From positions 1-64,000 of the forward strand of contig NZ_FOLM01000023.1 in the NCBI RefSeq assembly GCF_900112355.1: a stretch of 64,000 bases of DNA. Direction: 5' to 3'. The stretch's first letter is position 1. Each line of letters begins with the position of its first letter. Shown piece by piece: positions 33,799 to 42,493 of the stretch. Origin of the DNA: Streptomyces aidingensis. Lineage in GTDB: Bacteria > Actinomycetota > Actinomycetes > Streptomycetales > Streptomycetaceae. The notes under the pieces were generated by a model that was not told where the DNA came from, ran no database searches, and worked only from the letters and a program-made list of their open reading frames with translations. Made by a program: the position numbers and the translations under genes.

Positions 33799-34767
33799 TC
33801 AGCCGAACACGGACAGACAGGTGGTGGGCTCGGCGCGGGCCGGATCGAGCGCGTTGGCCACCTCGTGGAACGCGATCCGGTCGGCCAGCCCGAGCAGCGC
33901 GTGCCCGGAGAAGTCCAGCGGGCACAGGTCCTGGATCAGGATGTTGCGCACCCCGGGTTCCCGGATGAACTGGGTCCGGTAGGGGGTGACCACCTCGTCG
34001 TAGCGGGTGGCGATGACGGTGTAGTCGACCCCGGGGACGGTGTAGCCGCCCGCGTTGAGCCGGGTGAGGAAGTCCGAGCCGGCCACCTGCTGCGTCAGCG
34101 CGGGCGCGGCGGAGCCGATCAGGTCGCCGGCGCCCGGGAAGTGGTCGAGCAGCCGGGTCAGGCCGCCGAGCGTGGTGCCGTTGGTGGAGGGCGCAAGCGC
34201 GATCAGCGCGTTGACCTTGCCGGCCGCGCCCGGGGAGTGCCTGAGGTAGTGGCGCGGCATCAGGCCGCCCTGCGAGTGGCCGACGATGTCGGCCTCCTCG
34301 GCGCCGGTGGCGGCCAGCACCCGGTCGATGTGGACGGCCAGTTCGGCGGCCGAGTCCTCGATCGGGCCGAGGCCGTGCACCAGCGGCACCCCGGGCAGTT
34401 CGCCGAAGTTCTCGGAGAACACGCAGTATCCGCGGTGCACCAGGTACGGGGCGAGGCCGAGCCAGTTGTCGGTCTTGTTGGCGAAGGTGCCGTGCACCAG
34501 CACCACCGGCCGGGGATGGCCGGCGGAGGGGCGGCAGGAGTAGTCGTTCCAGCCGCCGGCGGACGCGGCCGCCGGGCCGGCCGCCGCCCGGGCGGCGGTG
34601 GCACCGGGCAGCAGGGCGGTGAGCACGGCGAGCAGCAGGACGGCGGCGAGGAGCCGCGGCCGGCCGGCCGTGCGCGGTGCAGAGAGGGGCGGTGCGGACA
34701 CGGGCGGTGCGGACATGGGCGGTGCAGAATCGTTTTTTCGCAGGGGTGTCGGCCGGGGCGGCATCAT
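33799..34767 (-). CDS. secreted triacylglycerol lipase (alpha/beta hydrolase)
   Basis: 322 aa from ATG 34767 (AAGGAG five bases upstream; the adjacent ATG 34764 is equally possible). A long twin-basic export signal covers about 1-60 and holds a threefold SAPP repeat. The mature enzyme shows VVLVHGTFANKTDNWLGLAPYL (oxyanion region), IVGHSQGGLMPRHYL (nucleophile Ser) and a late His (DFSGHALLGL). It resembles Streptomyces extracellular lipases/esterases of the EstA/LipA type. It should hydrolyse acylglycerols outside the cell. Confidence 0.9.
   Translation of the reverse strand: MMPPRPTPLRKNDSAPPMSAPPVSAPPLSAPRTAGRPRLLAAVLLLAVLTALLPGATAARAAAGPAAASAGGWNDYSCRPSAGHPRPVVLVHGTFANKTDNWLGLAPYLVHRGYCVFSENFGELPGVPLVHGLGPIEDSAAELAVHIDRVLAATGAEEADIVGHSQGGLMPRHYLRHSPGAAGKVNALIALAPSTNGTTLGGLTRLLDHFPGAGDLIGSAAPALTQQVAGSDFLTRLNAGGYTVPGVDYTVIATRYDEVVTPYRTQFIREPGVRNILIQDLCPLDFSGHALLGLADRIAFHEVANALDPARAEPTTCLSVFG
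34687..34731 (-). repeat. 15-base tandem repeat x3 in the lipase signal region
   Basis: Three copies of GGGCGGTGCGGACAC-like units (the last diverged), encoding xSAPP xSAPP xSAPP in the N-region of the lipase signal peptide. It is in frame, so copy number can vary without breaking the gene. Confidence 0.75.
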
Positions 34768-34829
34768 GTGGTCTCCTTGCTGTAGCGCACTTGGGGGGTG
34801 GCACCACGGCTGTGTGGTCCGGACCACGG

Positions 34830-34843
34830 CTACTACCGAGTAG
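34830..34843 (-). promoter_or_regulatory. inverted repeat in the lipase promoter region
   Basis: CTACT-ACCG-AGTAG, 63 bases upstream of the lipase start. On the minus strand a TTGACC hexamer lies just upstream (forward GGTCAA 34856-34861), so the palindrome would overlap the promoter. The flanking GTTACTTGAC / GTAACTTGTC imperfect repeats add to a regulatory reading. Confidence 0.45.
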
Positions 34844-34980
34844 CTGACAAGTTACGGTCAAGTAACCTGCGGGGCCATCCATCGTGCGGTGAAGAACCCC
34901 GCACATGCCGCACACCGCCTCTTCGCCCGGTCCGCACCCCGGCCGCACACGGCGGCCCGCCGCCCGGTTAGCCTTGCCGC

Positions 34981-35640
34981 GTGAACAACCGCGTCGGACT
35001 GCTCATCTTCGACTGCGACGGTGTGCTGGTGGACAGCGAGCCGGTCGCGCTGCGGATCAATCTGCGGCTCGGCCGCGAGCTCGGCTGGCCGATGGACGAG
35101 GAGGAGATGACCCGCCGCTTCCTCGGCAAGTCCGCGCCCGCGATCTACCGGCAGATGGCCGACCGTCTCGGCGAGGAGACCGCGCTGCTGTGGGAGCGGC
35201 GCTTCACCGAGCAGCTCAATGCCGCGATCGACACCGGGCTGAACGCGGTCGCCGGAGTGGTGGAGGCCCTGGACGCCCTGGGCACCCTGCCGCTGCGCAC
35301 CTGCATCGCCTCCAGCGGCAGCCACGAGAAGATGCGGCGCACCCTGCGGGCGGCCGGCCTCTACCAGCGGTTCGAGGGCCGGATCTACAGCGCCACCGAG
35401 GTGGCCGAGGGCAAGCCGGCACCGGATCTCTTCCTGTACGCCGCCCGCCGGATGGGGGTGCCGCCACCGGACTGCGTGGTGATCGAGGACAGCCAGTACG
35501 GCGTGCAGGCGGCACGCGCGGCCGGCATGCGGTCCCTGGGCTACGCCGGCGGCCTCACCCCGGCCGGCTGGCTCACCGGCCCGGACACCACCGTCTTCGA
35601 CGACATGCGCAAGCTCCCCGCGCTGCTCGCCGCCCTCTGA
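34981..35640 (+). CDS. HAD-family phosphatase, beta-phosphoglucomutase-like
   Basis: 219 aa from GTG 34981. Motif I is IFDCDGVLVDSEP (nucleophile Asp), motif II CIASSGSHEKM, motif III EGKPAPDLFL and motif IV VIEDSQYGVQAA, with an alpha-helical cap at about 18-85. It is probably a sugar-phosphate phosphatase or a beta-phosphoglucomutase relative. No Shine-Dalgarno is seen; TAGCCT ends seven bases before the GTG, so the mRNA may be leaderless. Confidence 0.85.
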   Translation: MNNRVGLLIFDCDGVLVDSEPVALRINLRLGRELGWPMDEEEMTRRFLGKSAPAIYRQMADRLGEETALLWERRFTEQLNAAIDTGLNAVAGVVEALDALGTLPLRTCIASSGSHEKMRRTLRAAGLYQRFEGRIYSATEVAEGKPAPDLFLYAARRMGVPPPDCVVIEDSQYGVQAARAAGMRSLGYAGGLTPAGWLTGPDTTVFDDMRKLPALLAAL

Positions 35641-35680
35641 CGCCCGGCGAGCGCCCGCACCGCGCCGCCCGTAGCCGGGC

Positions 35681-35720
35681 AGTCCCGGAGTCCCGGAGTC
35701 CCGGAGTCACGGAGTCACGG
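35681..35720. repeat. 8-base tandem repeat x5 at the ureD 3' end
   Basis: AGTCCCGG three times, then AGTCACGG twice, without gaps. It covers the ureD stop (35707-35709) and encodes its last residues, so slippage would change the C-terminus or the 3' end. Confidence 0.85.
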
Positions 35721-36473
35721 TGTCCAGCAGACGGCGCAGCGCCAGGGCGTCCGGGGCGAGGGCGGTCACCAGCACGGCCGGGGCCCCGGCCAGGGGCAGC
35801 AGCGCCGCCGTCCCGCCGAGCGGGCGCGGCTCGGCGGGCCGGCCGCCCTCCCCGTAGGCGGCGGGGTCCACCACCAGCAACTGGCCCACCGCGCGGTGGC
35901 CGCCGAGCACCGCGCCGCCGTCCCAGCCCGGTGCGCCGGGCCCGGTGGACAGCTCCTGGTCCAGCACCGTCCGGCCCGCCCACCGCACGGTGATCCGGCT
36001 GGTCAGCCGCCCGCCCTCCTCACCGCTGCGGCCCAGCACCTGCTCCTCCCGGAACACCAGCCGGGCGTCCGCCGCCAGGTCGATCCGGGCATGGGTGACC
36101 AGTTCGCTGCCCCGCGCCGAGATCAGCGGCTCCGGCAGCCAGCGCAGTTCGCCGCCCTGGCGCACGGTGAGTTCGGTGTCGAAGCGGGCCGCACCGCCGC
36201 CCCGGCCGGGCAGCGCGACCATGGCCGCGGCCGAGGTGATGCGCAGGGCCGCGCCCGGCCGGGCCTCGGCGGCCAGCCGCAGCCGGTCGCCGCCCAGCGG
36301 GGCGCTCATCGCCCCGACCAGCGTCACCTGGGCGTACGGGCCGGCCGCCCGGGTGCGGCGCAGCGCCAGCGGACCGTCACCGGCCAGCACCGGCAGCGTC
36401 CCGCCCGGCCCGGCCGCCACCCGCGCGGACGCGGACAGCCCGGCCGGGACGGCGGCGGGGGCGGCGGCGCCGG

Positions 36474-36477
<4 letters not shown>
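35707..36477 (-). CDS. ureD: urease accessory protein UreD
   Basis: 256 aa from ATG 36477, overlapping the ureG stop (ATGA). UreD (UreH) binds the urease apoprotein and, with UreF and UreG, delivers nickel and CO2 to the active site. Family features include GPYAQVTLVGAMSAPLGGDRL, ITSAAAMVALPGRG and GELRWLPEPLISARGSELV. The last codons lie inside an 8-base tandem repeat. It is the last gene of ureABC-F-G-D. Confidence 0.9.
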
Positions 36478-37169
<692 letters not shown>

Positions 37170-37225
37170 GACGGTACCTCCAGAGGTTGGGGGAATGCGG
37201 GTTGCGGTGCCGGCGAAGGGCGGGC

Positions 37226-37939
37226 TCAGGAGGCGAACAGCCGGGTGGGCCAGGCGGCATGGGCCTCGGCGGTGATCTCCAGCAGCGGCGCGGACGCGGC
37301 GGGAAGTTCCCCGGTGCCGCCCGTCGCCGCCCGCCCGGCCGCCGCCACGGCGCGCCCGGCGACCTCGTCCAGTTCGCCGCCCAGCCGGGCCAGTACCGCC
37401 GTGGCCCGGAACGGGTCCAGGCCCAGCAGCCGGACCACCGCGGTGGCCGGGCCGGACACCGTCTCGTATCCGGCCGCCAGCGCGGCATCGTGCGGGGTCA
37501 GCCCGGCGGCCCGGGCCGCGGCCCCGAGCACCACCGGCTGGTGCGCGCCGCGCGGCCGGGCCGCCGCCAGGGCGGCCAGTTCCGGTGCGGGCCACACTGC
37601 CCGGGCGGCCCGCATCAGTTGCCGTCCCAGCCGCCGGGCCGTGGCGCGCAGCGCCGGGCTCGGCGTCCGGACGTCCGCGGCGGCGTCCAGCTCCACCGGG
37701 TCCAGTCCGGCGCAGGCCGCCGCCGCCAGGGCGGCGGCGACCAGGCCGGCGGTGTGCAGCCGGCCCCGGCAGAAGTCCTCCAGCGAGTCGGGACCGGTGA
37801 TCCGGCCCGCCCGGACGGCGGCCTCCGCACCGCCGGAGTGCGCGTGTCCCCCGGCCGGGAACCGCCCGTCCGCCAGCACCAGCAGGGCCGCCGCGGCGGC
37901 GGGCCGGGAGGGCGGGGGCGGGCAGGAGGGCTGCTGCAT
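37226..37939 (-). CDS. ureF: urease accessory protein UreF
   Basis: 237 aa, all-helical. The N-terminal LLVLADGRFPAGGHAHSGGAE is the UreF signature, followed by DFCRGRLHTAG and HQPVVLGAAARAAGLTPHDAA. It couples UreG to the UreABC-UreD complex. It is separated from ureC by 126 bases of GC-rich DNA and from ureG by 56 bases. Confidence 0.9.
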   Translation of the reverse strand: MQQPSCPPPPSRPAAAAALLVLADGRFPAGGHAHSGGAEAAVRAGRITGPDSLEDFCRGRLHTAGLVAAALAAAACAGLDPVELDAAADVRTPSPALRATARRLGRQLMRAARAVWPAPELAALAAARPRGAHQPVVLGAAARAAGLTPHDAALAAGYETVSGPATAVVRLLGLDPFRATAVLARLGGELDEVAGRAVAAAGRAATGGTGELPAASAPLLEITAEAHAAWPTRLFAS

Positions 37940-38065
37940 GGGCGGGGCCTTCTTCCGGCTGGGGTGCTGCGGGATCGTCCCCGCCGCGTCCCGGGAAAGG
38001 ACTGGAAGGGGGTGGGTCCGAGGGGTGGCCCGGGGAGTGGGTCCGGGGCCGGCGCGGGGACCGGC

Positions 38066-39790
38066 CTAGAAGAGGAAGTAGCGCTGGGCCATGGGCAGGG
38101 TCGCGGCGGGCGCGGGCACGACCTCCTCGCCGTCGATGGTGACGGTGAAGGTGTCCGGCTGGACACGGATCTCCGGGGTGGCGTCGTTGAGCCGCATCCG
38201 TTCCTTGGTCACCGCCCGGGCGGACTCGGCCGCCACCCAGCGTTTGCCCGCCGCCAGCCGCTCCGGCAGGCCGTCCGCCAGGGCGAGCGGCGAGACGAAG
38301 TTGACCGAGTTGCCGGCCGGTGCCCGGCCGATCGCCCCGAACATCGGCCGCGGCAGCACCGGCTGCGGGGTCGGGATGGAGGCGTTGGCGTCGCCCATCT
38401 GGGCATAGGCGATCTGGCCGCCCTTGATCACCAGGGCCGGCTTCACACCGAAGAAGGCGGGCTCCCAGAGCACCAGATCGGCCAGCTTGCCCGGCTCCAC
38501 CGAGCCCACCTCATGGTCGATGCCCTGCGTGATGGCGGGGTTGATCGTGTATTTGGCGACATAGCGACGTGCCCGCATATTGTCCGCCCGCCCGTCGCCC
38601 GGCAGTGCCCCGCGCCGCGCCTTCATCACATGCGCGGTCTGCCAGGTCCGCATCACCAGCTCCCCGATCCGCCCCATGGCCTGGGAGTCCGACCCCATCA
38701 TGGAGATCGCGCCCAGGTCGTGCAGGATGTCCTCGGCCGCCATCGTCGTCGGCCGGATCCGGGACTCGGCGAAGGCCAGGTCCTGCGGCACCGCCGGATT
38801 CAGGTGGTGGCAGACCATCAGCATGTCGAGATGTTCCTCGACCGTGTTGACGGTGTGCGGCCGGGTCGGATTGGTGGAGCCGGGCAGCACGTTCGGCGCC
38901 GAGCAGACGGTGATGATGTCCGGCGCGTGCCCGCCGCCCGCGCCCTCCGCATGGAAGGCGTGGATGGACCGCCCGCCGATCGCGGCCAGCGTGTCGGCCA
39001 CGAACCCGGCCTCGTTGAGGGTGTCGGTGTGCAGGGAGACCTGCGCCCCGGTCTCGTCGGCCACCGTCAGGCAGGCGTCGATGGCCGCGGGGGTGGTGCC
39101 CCAGTCCTCGTGCAGCTTGAAGCCGACCGCCCCGCCCCGCAACTGGCTGAGCAGGCCCTGGCGGGAGACGGTGTTCCCCTTGCCGAGCAGCCCGATGTTG
39201 ACCGGCAGGCCGTCCATGGCCTCCAGCATCCGGGCGAGGTGCCACGGCCCCGGGGTGACCGTGGTCGCCTTGGAGCCCTCGGCCGGTCCCGTACCGCCGC
39301 CGATCATCGTGGTGACCCCGGAGGCCAGGGCCTCGTCGGCGAGCTGCGGGCAGATGAAGTGGACATGCGCGTCGATGCCGCCGGCGGTGAGGATCCTGCC
39401 GTTCCCGGCGATGATCTCGGTCTCCGGGCCGATCACCAGCTCCGGGTGCACCCCGTCCATGGTGTCCGGGTTGCCGGCCTTGCCCAGGCCGGTGATCCGG
39501 CCGTCCCGCATGCCCAGATCGGCCTTGTAGACCCCGGTGTGGTCCAGCACCACCGCGCCGGTGATCACGGTGTCCGGGGCGCCCTCGGCCCGGGTGACCC
39601 GGGACTGGCCCATGGATTCCCGGATCACCTTGCCGCCGCCGAAGACCACCTCCTCGCCGGCCGCCGGCCCCGGGCCGCCGCTGAGGTCCCGCTCGATCTC
39701 GATCAGCAGACCGGTGTCGGCAAGCCGGATCCGGTCCCCGGCGGTCGGGCCGAACAGGTCGGCGTAGGCGGCGCGGCTCAGCTCAGGCAT
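38066..39790 (-). CDS. ureC: urease alpha subunit
   Basis: 574 aa, full length. It is the catalytic subunit hydrolysing urea to ammonia and carbamate with two Ni ions. Nickel ligands lie in GGIDAHVHFICPQ (HxH) and the carbamylated Lys is in VGFKLHEDWGTTP. Later His ligands are in VSLHTDTLNE and IHAFHAEGAGGGHAPD. The mobile flap is MVCHHLNPAVPQD. It starts 8 bases inside the end of ureB, a translational coupling. Confidence 0.97.
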   Translation of the reverse strand: MPELSRAAYADLFGPTAGDRIRLADTGLLIEIERDLSGGPGPAAGEEVVFGGGKVIRESMGQSRVTRAEGAPDTVITGAVVLDHTGVYKADLGMRDGRITGLGKAGNPDTMDGVHPELVIGPETEIIAGNGRILTAGGIDAHVHFICPQLADEALASGVTTMIGGGTGPAEGSKATTVTPGPWHLARMLEAMDGLPVNIGLLGKGNTVSRQGLLSQLRGGAVGFKLHEDWGTTPAAIDACLTVADETGAQVSLHTDTLNEAGFVADTLAAIGGRSIHAFHAEGAGGGHAPDIITVCSAPNVLPGSTNPTRPHTVNTVEEHLDMLMVCHHLNPAVPQDLAFAESRIRPTTMAAEDILHDLGAISMMGSDSQAMGRIGELVMRTWQTAHVMKARRGALPGDGRADNMRARRYVAKYTINPAITQGIDHEVGSVEPGKLADLVLWEPAFFGVKPALVIKGGQIAYAQMGDANASIPTPQPVLPRPMFGAIGRAPAGNSVNFVSPLALADGLPERLAAGKRWVAAESARAVTKERMRLNDATPEIRVQPDTFTVTIDGEEVVPAPAATLPMAQRYFLF

Positions 39791-40094
39791 CGAGTTCTCC
39801 TCCGGTCTCGCCGCGCAGCCCCGGCACGATCCGGCGGCCCGCGAGGGGAATCAGCTCCACCTCGGCCGGGATGCCCGGCTCGAAGCGGACGGCGGTGCCG
39901 GCCGGGACGGCCAGCCGCTTGCCGCGGGCCGCGGCACGGTCGAAGTCCAGGCCCGGATTGGCCTCGGCGAAGTGGTAGTGGGAGCCCACCTGCACCGGGC
40001 GGTCGGCGGTGTTGCGCACGGTGAGGCGGGTGATCCCGGCGCCCTCGAAGAGGACCACCGGGTCATCGGCGAACAGGATTTCTCCGGGAATCAC
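39783..40094 (-). CDS. ureB: urease beta subunit
   Basis: 103 aa from GTG 40094. It contains the conserved VRNTADRPVQVGSHYHFAEANPGLDFDRAAARG block and RFEPG in the usual place. It is a structural subunit of the (UreABC)3 urease. It follows ureA after 17 bases and overlaps ureC by 8. Confidence 0.95.
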   Translation of the reverse strand: MIPGEILFADDPVVLFEGAGITRLTVRNTADRPVQVGSHYHFAEANPGLDFDRAAARGKRLAVPAGTAVRFEPGIPAEVELIPLAGRRIVPGLRGETGGELDA

Positions 40095-40111
40095 GGCGGC
40101 GGCCCTCCGGG

Positions 40112-40414
40112 CTAGCTGATCGGTTCATGGACGGTGACGAGCTTGGTGCCGTCCGGGAAGGTGGCCTCCACCTGGACGTCATGGATCATCTCGGGCACGC
40201 CCTCCATGACGTCGTCCCTGGTCAGCACCGCACGGCCGGAGACCATCAGCTCGGCCACGGTGCGCCCGTCCCGGGCGCCCTCCAGCAGATGGGCGGTGAT
40301 CAGGGCCACTGCCTCGGGGTGGTTCAGCCGCAGGCCGCGTGCCCGCCGCCGGGCGGCCACCTCCGCGGCCACATGGATGAGCAGCCGCTCCTGTTCGTGG
40401 GGGGTCAGATGCAC
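40112..40414 (-). CDS. ureA: urease gamma subunit
   Basis: 100 aa from GTG 40414 (GAGG six bases upstream), chosen because HLTPHEQERLLIHVAAEVA is the normal N-terminus; the upstream in-frame extension is Arg-rich and not family-like. It includes LNHPEAVALITAHLLEGARDG and VQVEATFPDGTKLVTVHEPI. It is the first gene of the urease operon, with a GlnR-like box 132 bases upstream. Confidence 0.95.
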   Translation of the reverse strand: MHLTPHEQERLLIHVAAEVAARRRARGLRLNHPEAVALITAHLLEGARDGRTVAELMVSGRAVLTRDDVMEGVPEMIHDVQVEATFPDGTKLVTVHEPIS

Positions 40415-40718
40415 CGTGCCACCTCGCCGTCTCCGTGTGTTGCCGTTGCCTCGTCGCCGGACGTGTCCGACATGCCGGAACACCCCGCGGGCCGGCCGCC
40501 GGCGCCACCGGGGCGTTACGGCGGAAGGCGCCAGGCCAGGGAGGGTAGTTCCATCTCGTTACAGGAGCGTTACTTCCATTCAGAAGTATTCGGCCGCTGT
40601 GGTGTGATCCACGTCAAGGAAAGGATTGGCCCATCCGGCACCGGGCAGGGCACGCTAGGAGGTGCGGTCGGGACGACATCCGCACACAGCGACAGGTGAA
40701 GGACAGAGGTACCAGCGC
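40415..40718. other. divergent regulatory region ureA/asd
   Basis: 304 bases between oppositely transcribed operons. It holds the GlnR-like repeats (40546-40572) facing ureA and, nearer asd, a TGTGATCCACGTCA element (40610-40623), a half-match to CRP-type sites. No ORF is supported. Confidence 0.5.
40546..40572 (-). promoter_or_regulatory. GlnR-like box upstream of ureA
   Basis: Minus strand: GTAAC-n6-GTAAC-n6-GAACT. The published Streptomyces GlnR element is gTnAc-n6-GaAAc repeated. ureA is a known GlnR target in S. coelicolor, so the position and spacing fit nitrogen control of urease. Confidence 0.65.
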
Positions 40719-41741
40719 ATGAAGATCGGGATCGTCGGGGCGACCGGCCAGGTCGGCACTGTGATGCGGGAGATTCTGGCCGAGCGGAAGTTCCCGGTCA
40801 GCCGGCTCCGGCTGTTCGCCTCGGCCCGCTCCGCCGGGCGCACCCTGCCCTGGCAGGACGGCGAGGTGACCGTCGAGGACGCGGCCACCGCCGACTGGTC
40901 CGGGCTGGACATCGTGCTGTTCTCGGCCGGCGGCGCCACCTCGCGGGCGCTGGCCGAGAAGGTCGCCGGAGCGGGCGCCGTGGTGATCGACAACTCCTCG
41001 GCCTGGCGGATGGACCCCGGGGTCCCGCTGGTGGTCTCCGAGGTGAACCCGCACGCCGTGGCCGACCGGCCCAAGGGCATCATCGCCAATCCGAACTGCA
41101 CCACCATGGCGGCCATGCCGGTGCTCAGGCCGCTGCACCGGGAGGCCGGGCTGACCGCGCTGGTGGTCGCCACCTACCAGGCGGTGTCCGGCAGCGGTCT
41201 GGCCGGGGTGGACGAGCTGAACGCACAGGTGCGCGCCGCCGCGCCGCAGGACCCCACCCGGCTCACCCGGGACGGCCAGGCACTGGACTTCCCGGCACCG
41301 GGCACCTATGTGCGCCCGATCGCCTTCAATGTGCTGCCGATGGCCGGCTCGATCGTCGACGACGGGCTCGGCGAGACGGACGAGGAGCACAAGCTGCGCA
41401 ACGAGAGCCGCAAGATCCTGGAGATCCCCGGCCTGGCGGTCTCCGGCACCTGCGTCCGGGTCCCGGTCTTCACCGGGCACTCGCTCCAGGTCAACGCCCG
41501 CTTCGAGCGGCCGGTCAGCCCGCAGCGGGCGGCCGAGCTGCTGGCCGAGGCGCCCGGCGTGCAGCTCTCCGACATCCCGACCCCGCTCCAGGCGGCCGGC
41601 CGGGACGCCAGCTATGTCGGCCGCATCCGCCGCGACGAGACCGTGGAGCACGGGCTGGCGATGTTCATCTCCAACGACAATCTGCGCAAGGGGGCCGCGC
41701 TGAACGCGGTGCAGATCGCGGAGCTGGTCGCCGCCGGGTGA
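40719..41741 (+). CDS. asd: aspartate-semialdehyde dehydrogenase
   Basis: 340 aa, ATG 40719. NADP-dependent enzyme making L-aspartate-4-semialdehyde for lysine/DAP, methionine and threonine. Seen are KIGIVGATGQVGTVMREIL (cofactor loop), VVIDNSSAWRMD, ANPNCTTM (catalytic Cys), SGTCVRVPVFTGHS and the terminal NDNLRKGAALNAVQIAEL. In many Streptomyces lysC precedes asd, but here no aspartokinase is adjacent. Confidence 0.95.
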   Translation: MKIGIVGATGQVGTVMREILAERKFPVSRLRLFASARSAGRTLPWQDGEVTVEDAATADWSGLDIVLFSAGGATSRALAEKVAGAGAVVIDNSSAWRMDPGVPLVVSEVNPHAVADRPKGIIANPNCTTMAAMPVLRPLHREAGLTALVVATYQAVSGSGLAGVDELNAQVRAAAPQDPTRLTRDGQALDFPAPGTYVRPIAFNVLPMAGSIVDDGLGETDEEHKLRNESRKILEIPGLAVSGTCVRVPVFTGHSLQVNARFERPVSPQRAAELLAEAPGVQLSDIPTPLQAAGRDASYVGRIRRDETVEHGLAMFISNDNLRKGAALNAVQIAELVAAG

Positions 41742-42032
41742 GGCCGGGCGGCCGGGGGCGTCACCCGGGCGCCGCAGCGCCCGGGCCCCCGTCACCCTCC
41801 CGGCAGCAGCCGGGGAAACTCACTCTCCGTCAACCGGCCACAGCGCCAACTCCCCTGACCGGGCGCCATCCAGCGGCCCGCCGAATGCACCAGAACCGTC
41901 ACAGAAAACCGTTTCTGCGGCCAACCACTTGGCGCATTCTCTGCTCCATGCACGACGATAGGGGGGCGGGTGTCACCGTGTTCCACAACGACGGGAAGGC
42001 GGGGGTCCCCGCGCATCGGGAAGGAGGCGTCC

Positions 42033-42473
42033 ATGGGTTCGGTTCGCAGGGCGAGTGCGTGGCTGGGACTGGTCGACGACCGCGAGCGCTACTACGACGA
42101 CGACTACGCCGAGGGCCCGGAGCCCGGTGACAGCGCCCCCGCCGCCTGGACCACCGATCCCCGCCTGCGGGTGGCCGCCGAGGCCGCGCAGGAGCGCGGG
42201 CGCCGGATCGCCACCGTGACGCCGCAGGGCTTCCGGGACGCCCGCCGGATCGGGGAACTCTTCCGGGACGGGGTGCCCGTCGTCATCAACCTCACCACCC
42301 TGGAATCGGCGGACGCCAAGCGGGTGGTGGACTTCGCCGCCGGGCTGATCTTCGGTCTGCGCGGCTCCATCGAGCGCGTCGCCAACCGCGTCTTCCTGCT
42401 CACCCCCGCCAAGTACGAGGTGGTCAGCACCGACGGCCGCCGCCCCGACGGCGGCTTCTTCAACCAGAGCTGA
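42033..42473 (+). CDS. sflA: SepF-like cell division protein (SflA-type)
   Basis: 146 aa, ATG 42033 with AAGGAGG about five bases upstream. The SepF domain is PQGFRDARRIGELFRDG, VPVVINLTTLESADAKRVVDF and GSIERVANRVFLLTP. The N-terminal VRRASAWLGLVDD helix would bind membrane, and the YYDDDYAEG acidic linker is typical. It is not in a dcw cluster, so it is a paralogue of the main SepF. Streptomyces has two (SflA, SflB) and the neighbourhood suggests SflA. It shares a hairpin with the convergent ACAD. Confidence 0.8.
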   Translation: MGSVRRASAWLGLVDDRERYYDDDYAEGPEPGDSAPAAWTTDPRLRVAAEAAQERGRRIATVTPQGFRDARRIGELFRDGVPVVINLTTLESADAKRVVDFAAGLIFGLRGSIERVANRVFLLTPAKYEVVSTDGRRPDGGFFNQS

Positions 42474-42493
42474 CCCGGCCGCCGGCCGGGTCA
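42471..42493. terminator. bidirectional terminator built from both stop codons
   Basis: TGACCCGGCC-GCC-GGCCGGGTCA. Its first three bases are the sepF-like stop and its last three are the complement of the ACAD stop, so convergent genes end at the two feet of one perfect 10-base stem. Confidence 0.8.

Noticed and set aside
40610..40623. CRP site TGTGATCCACGTCA before asd
   Set aside because: Only one half-site is good; kept as a note, not called.
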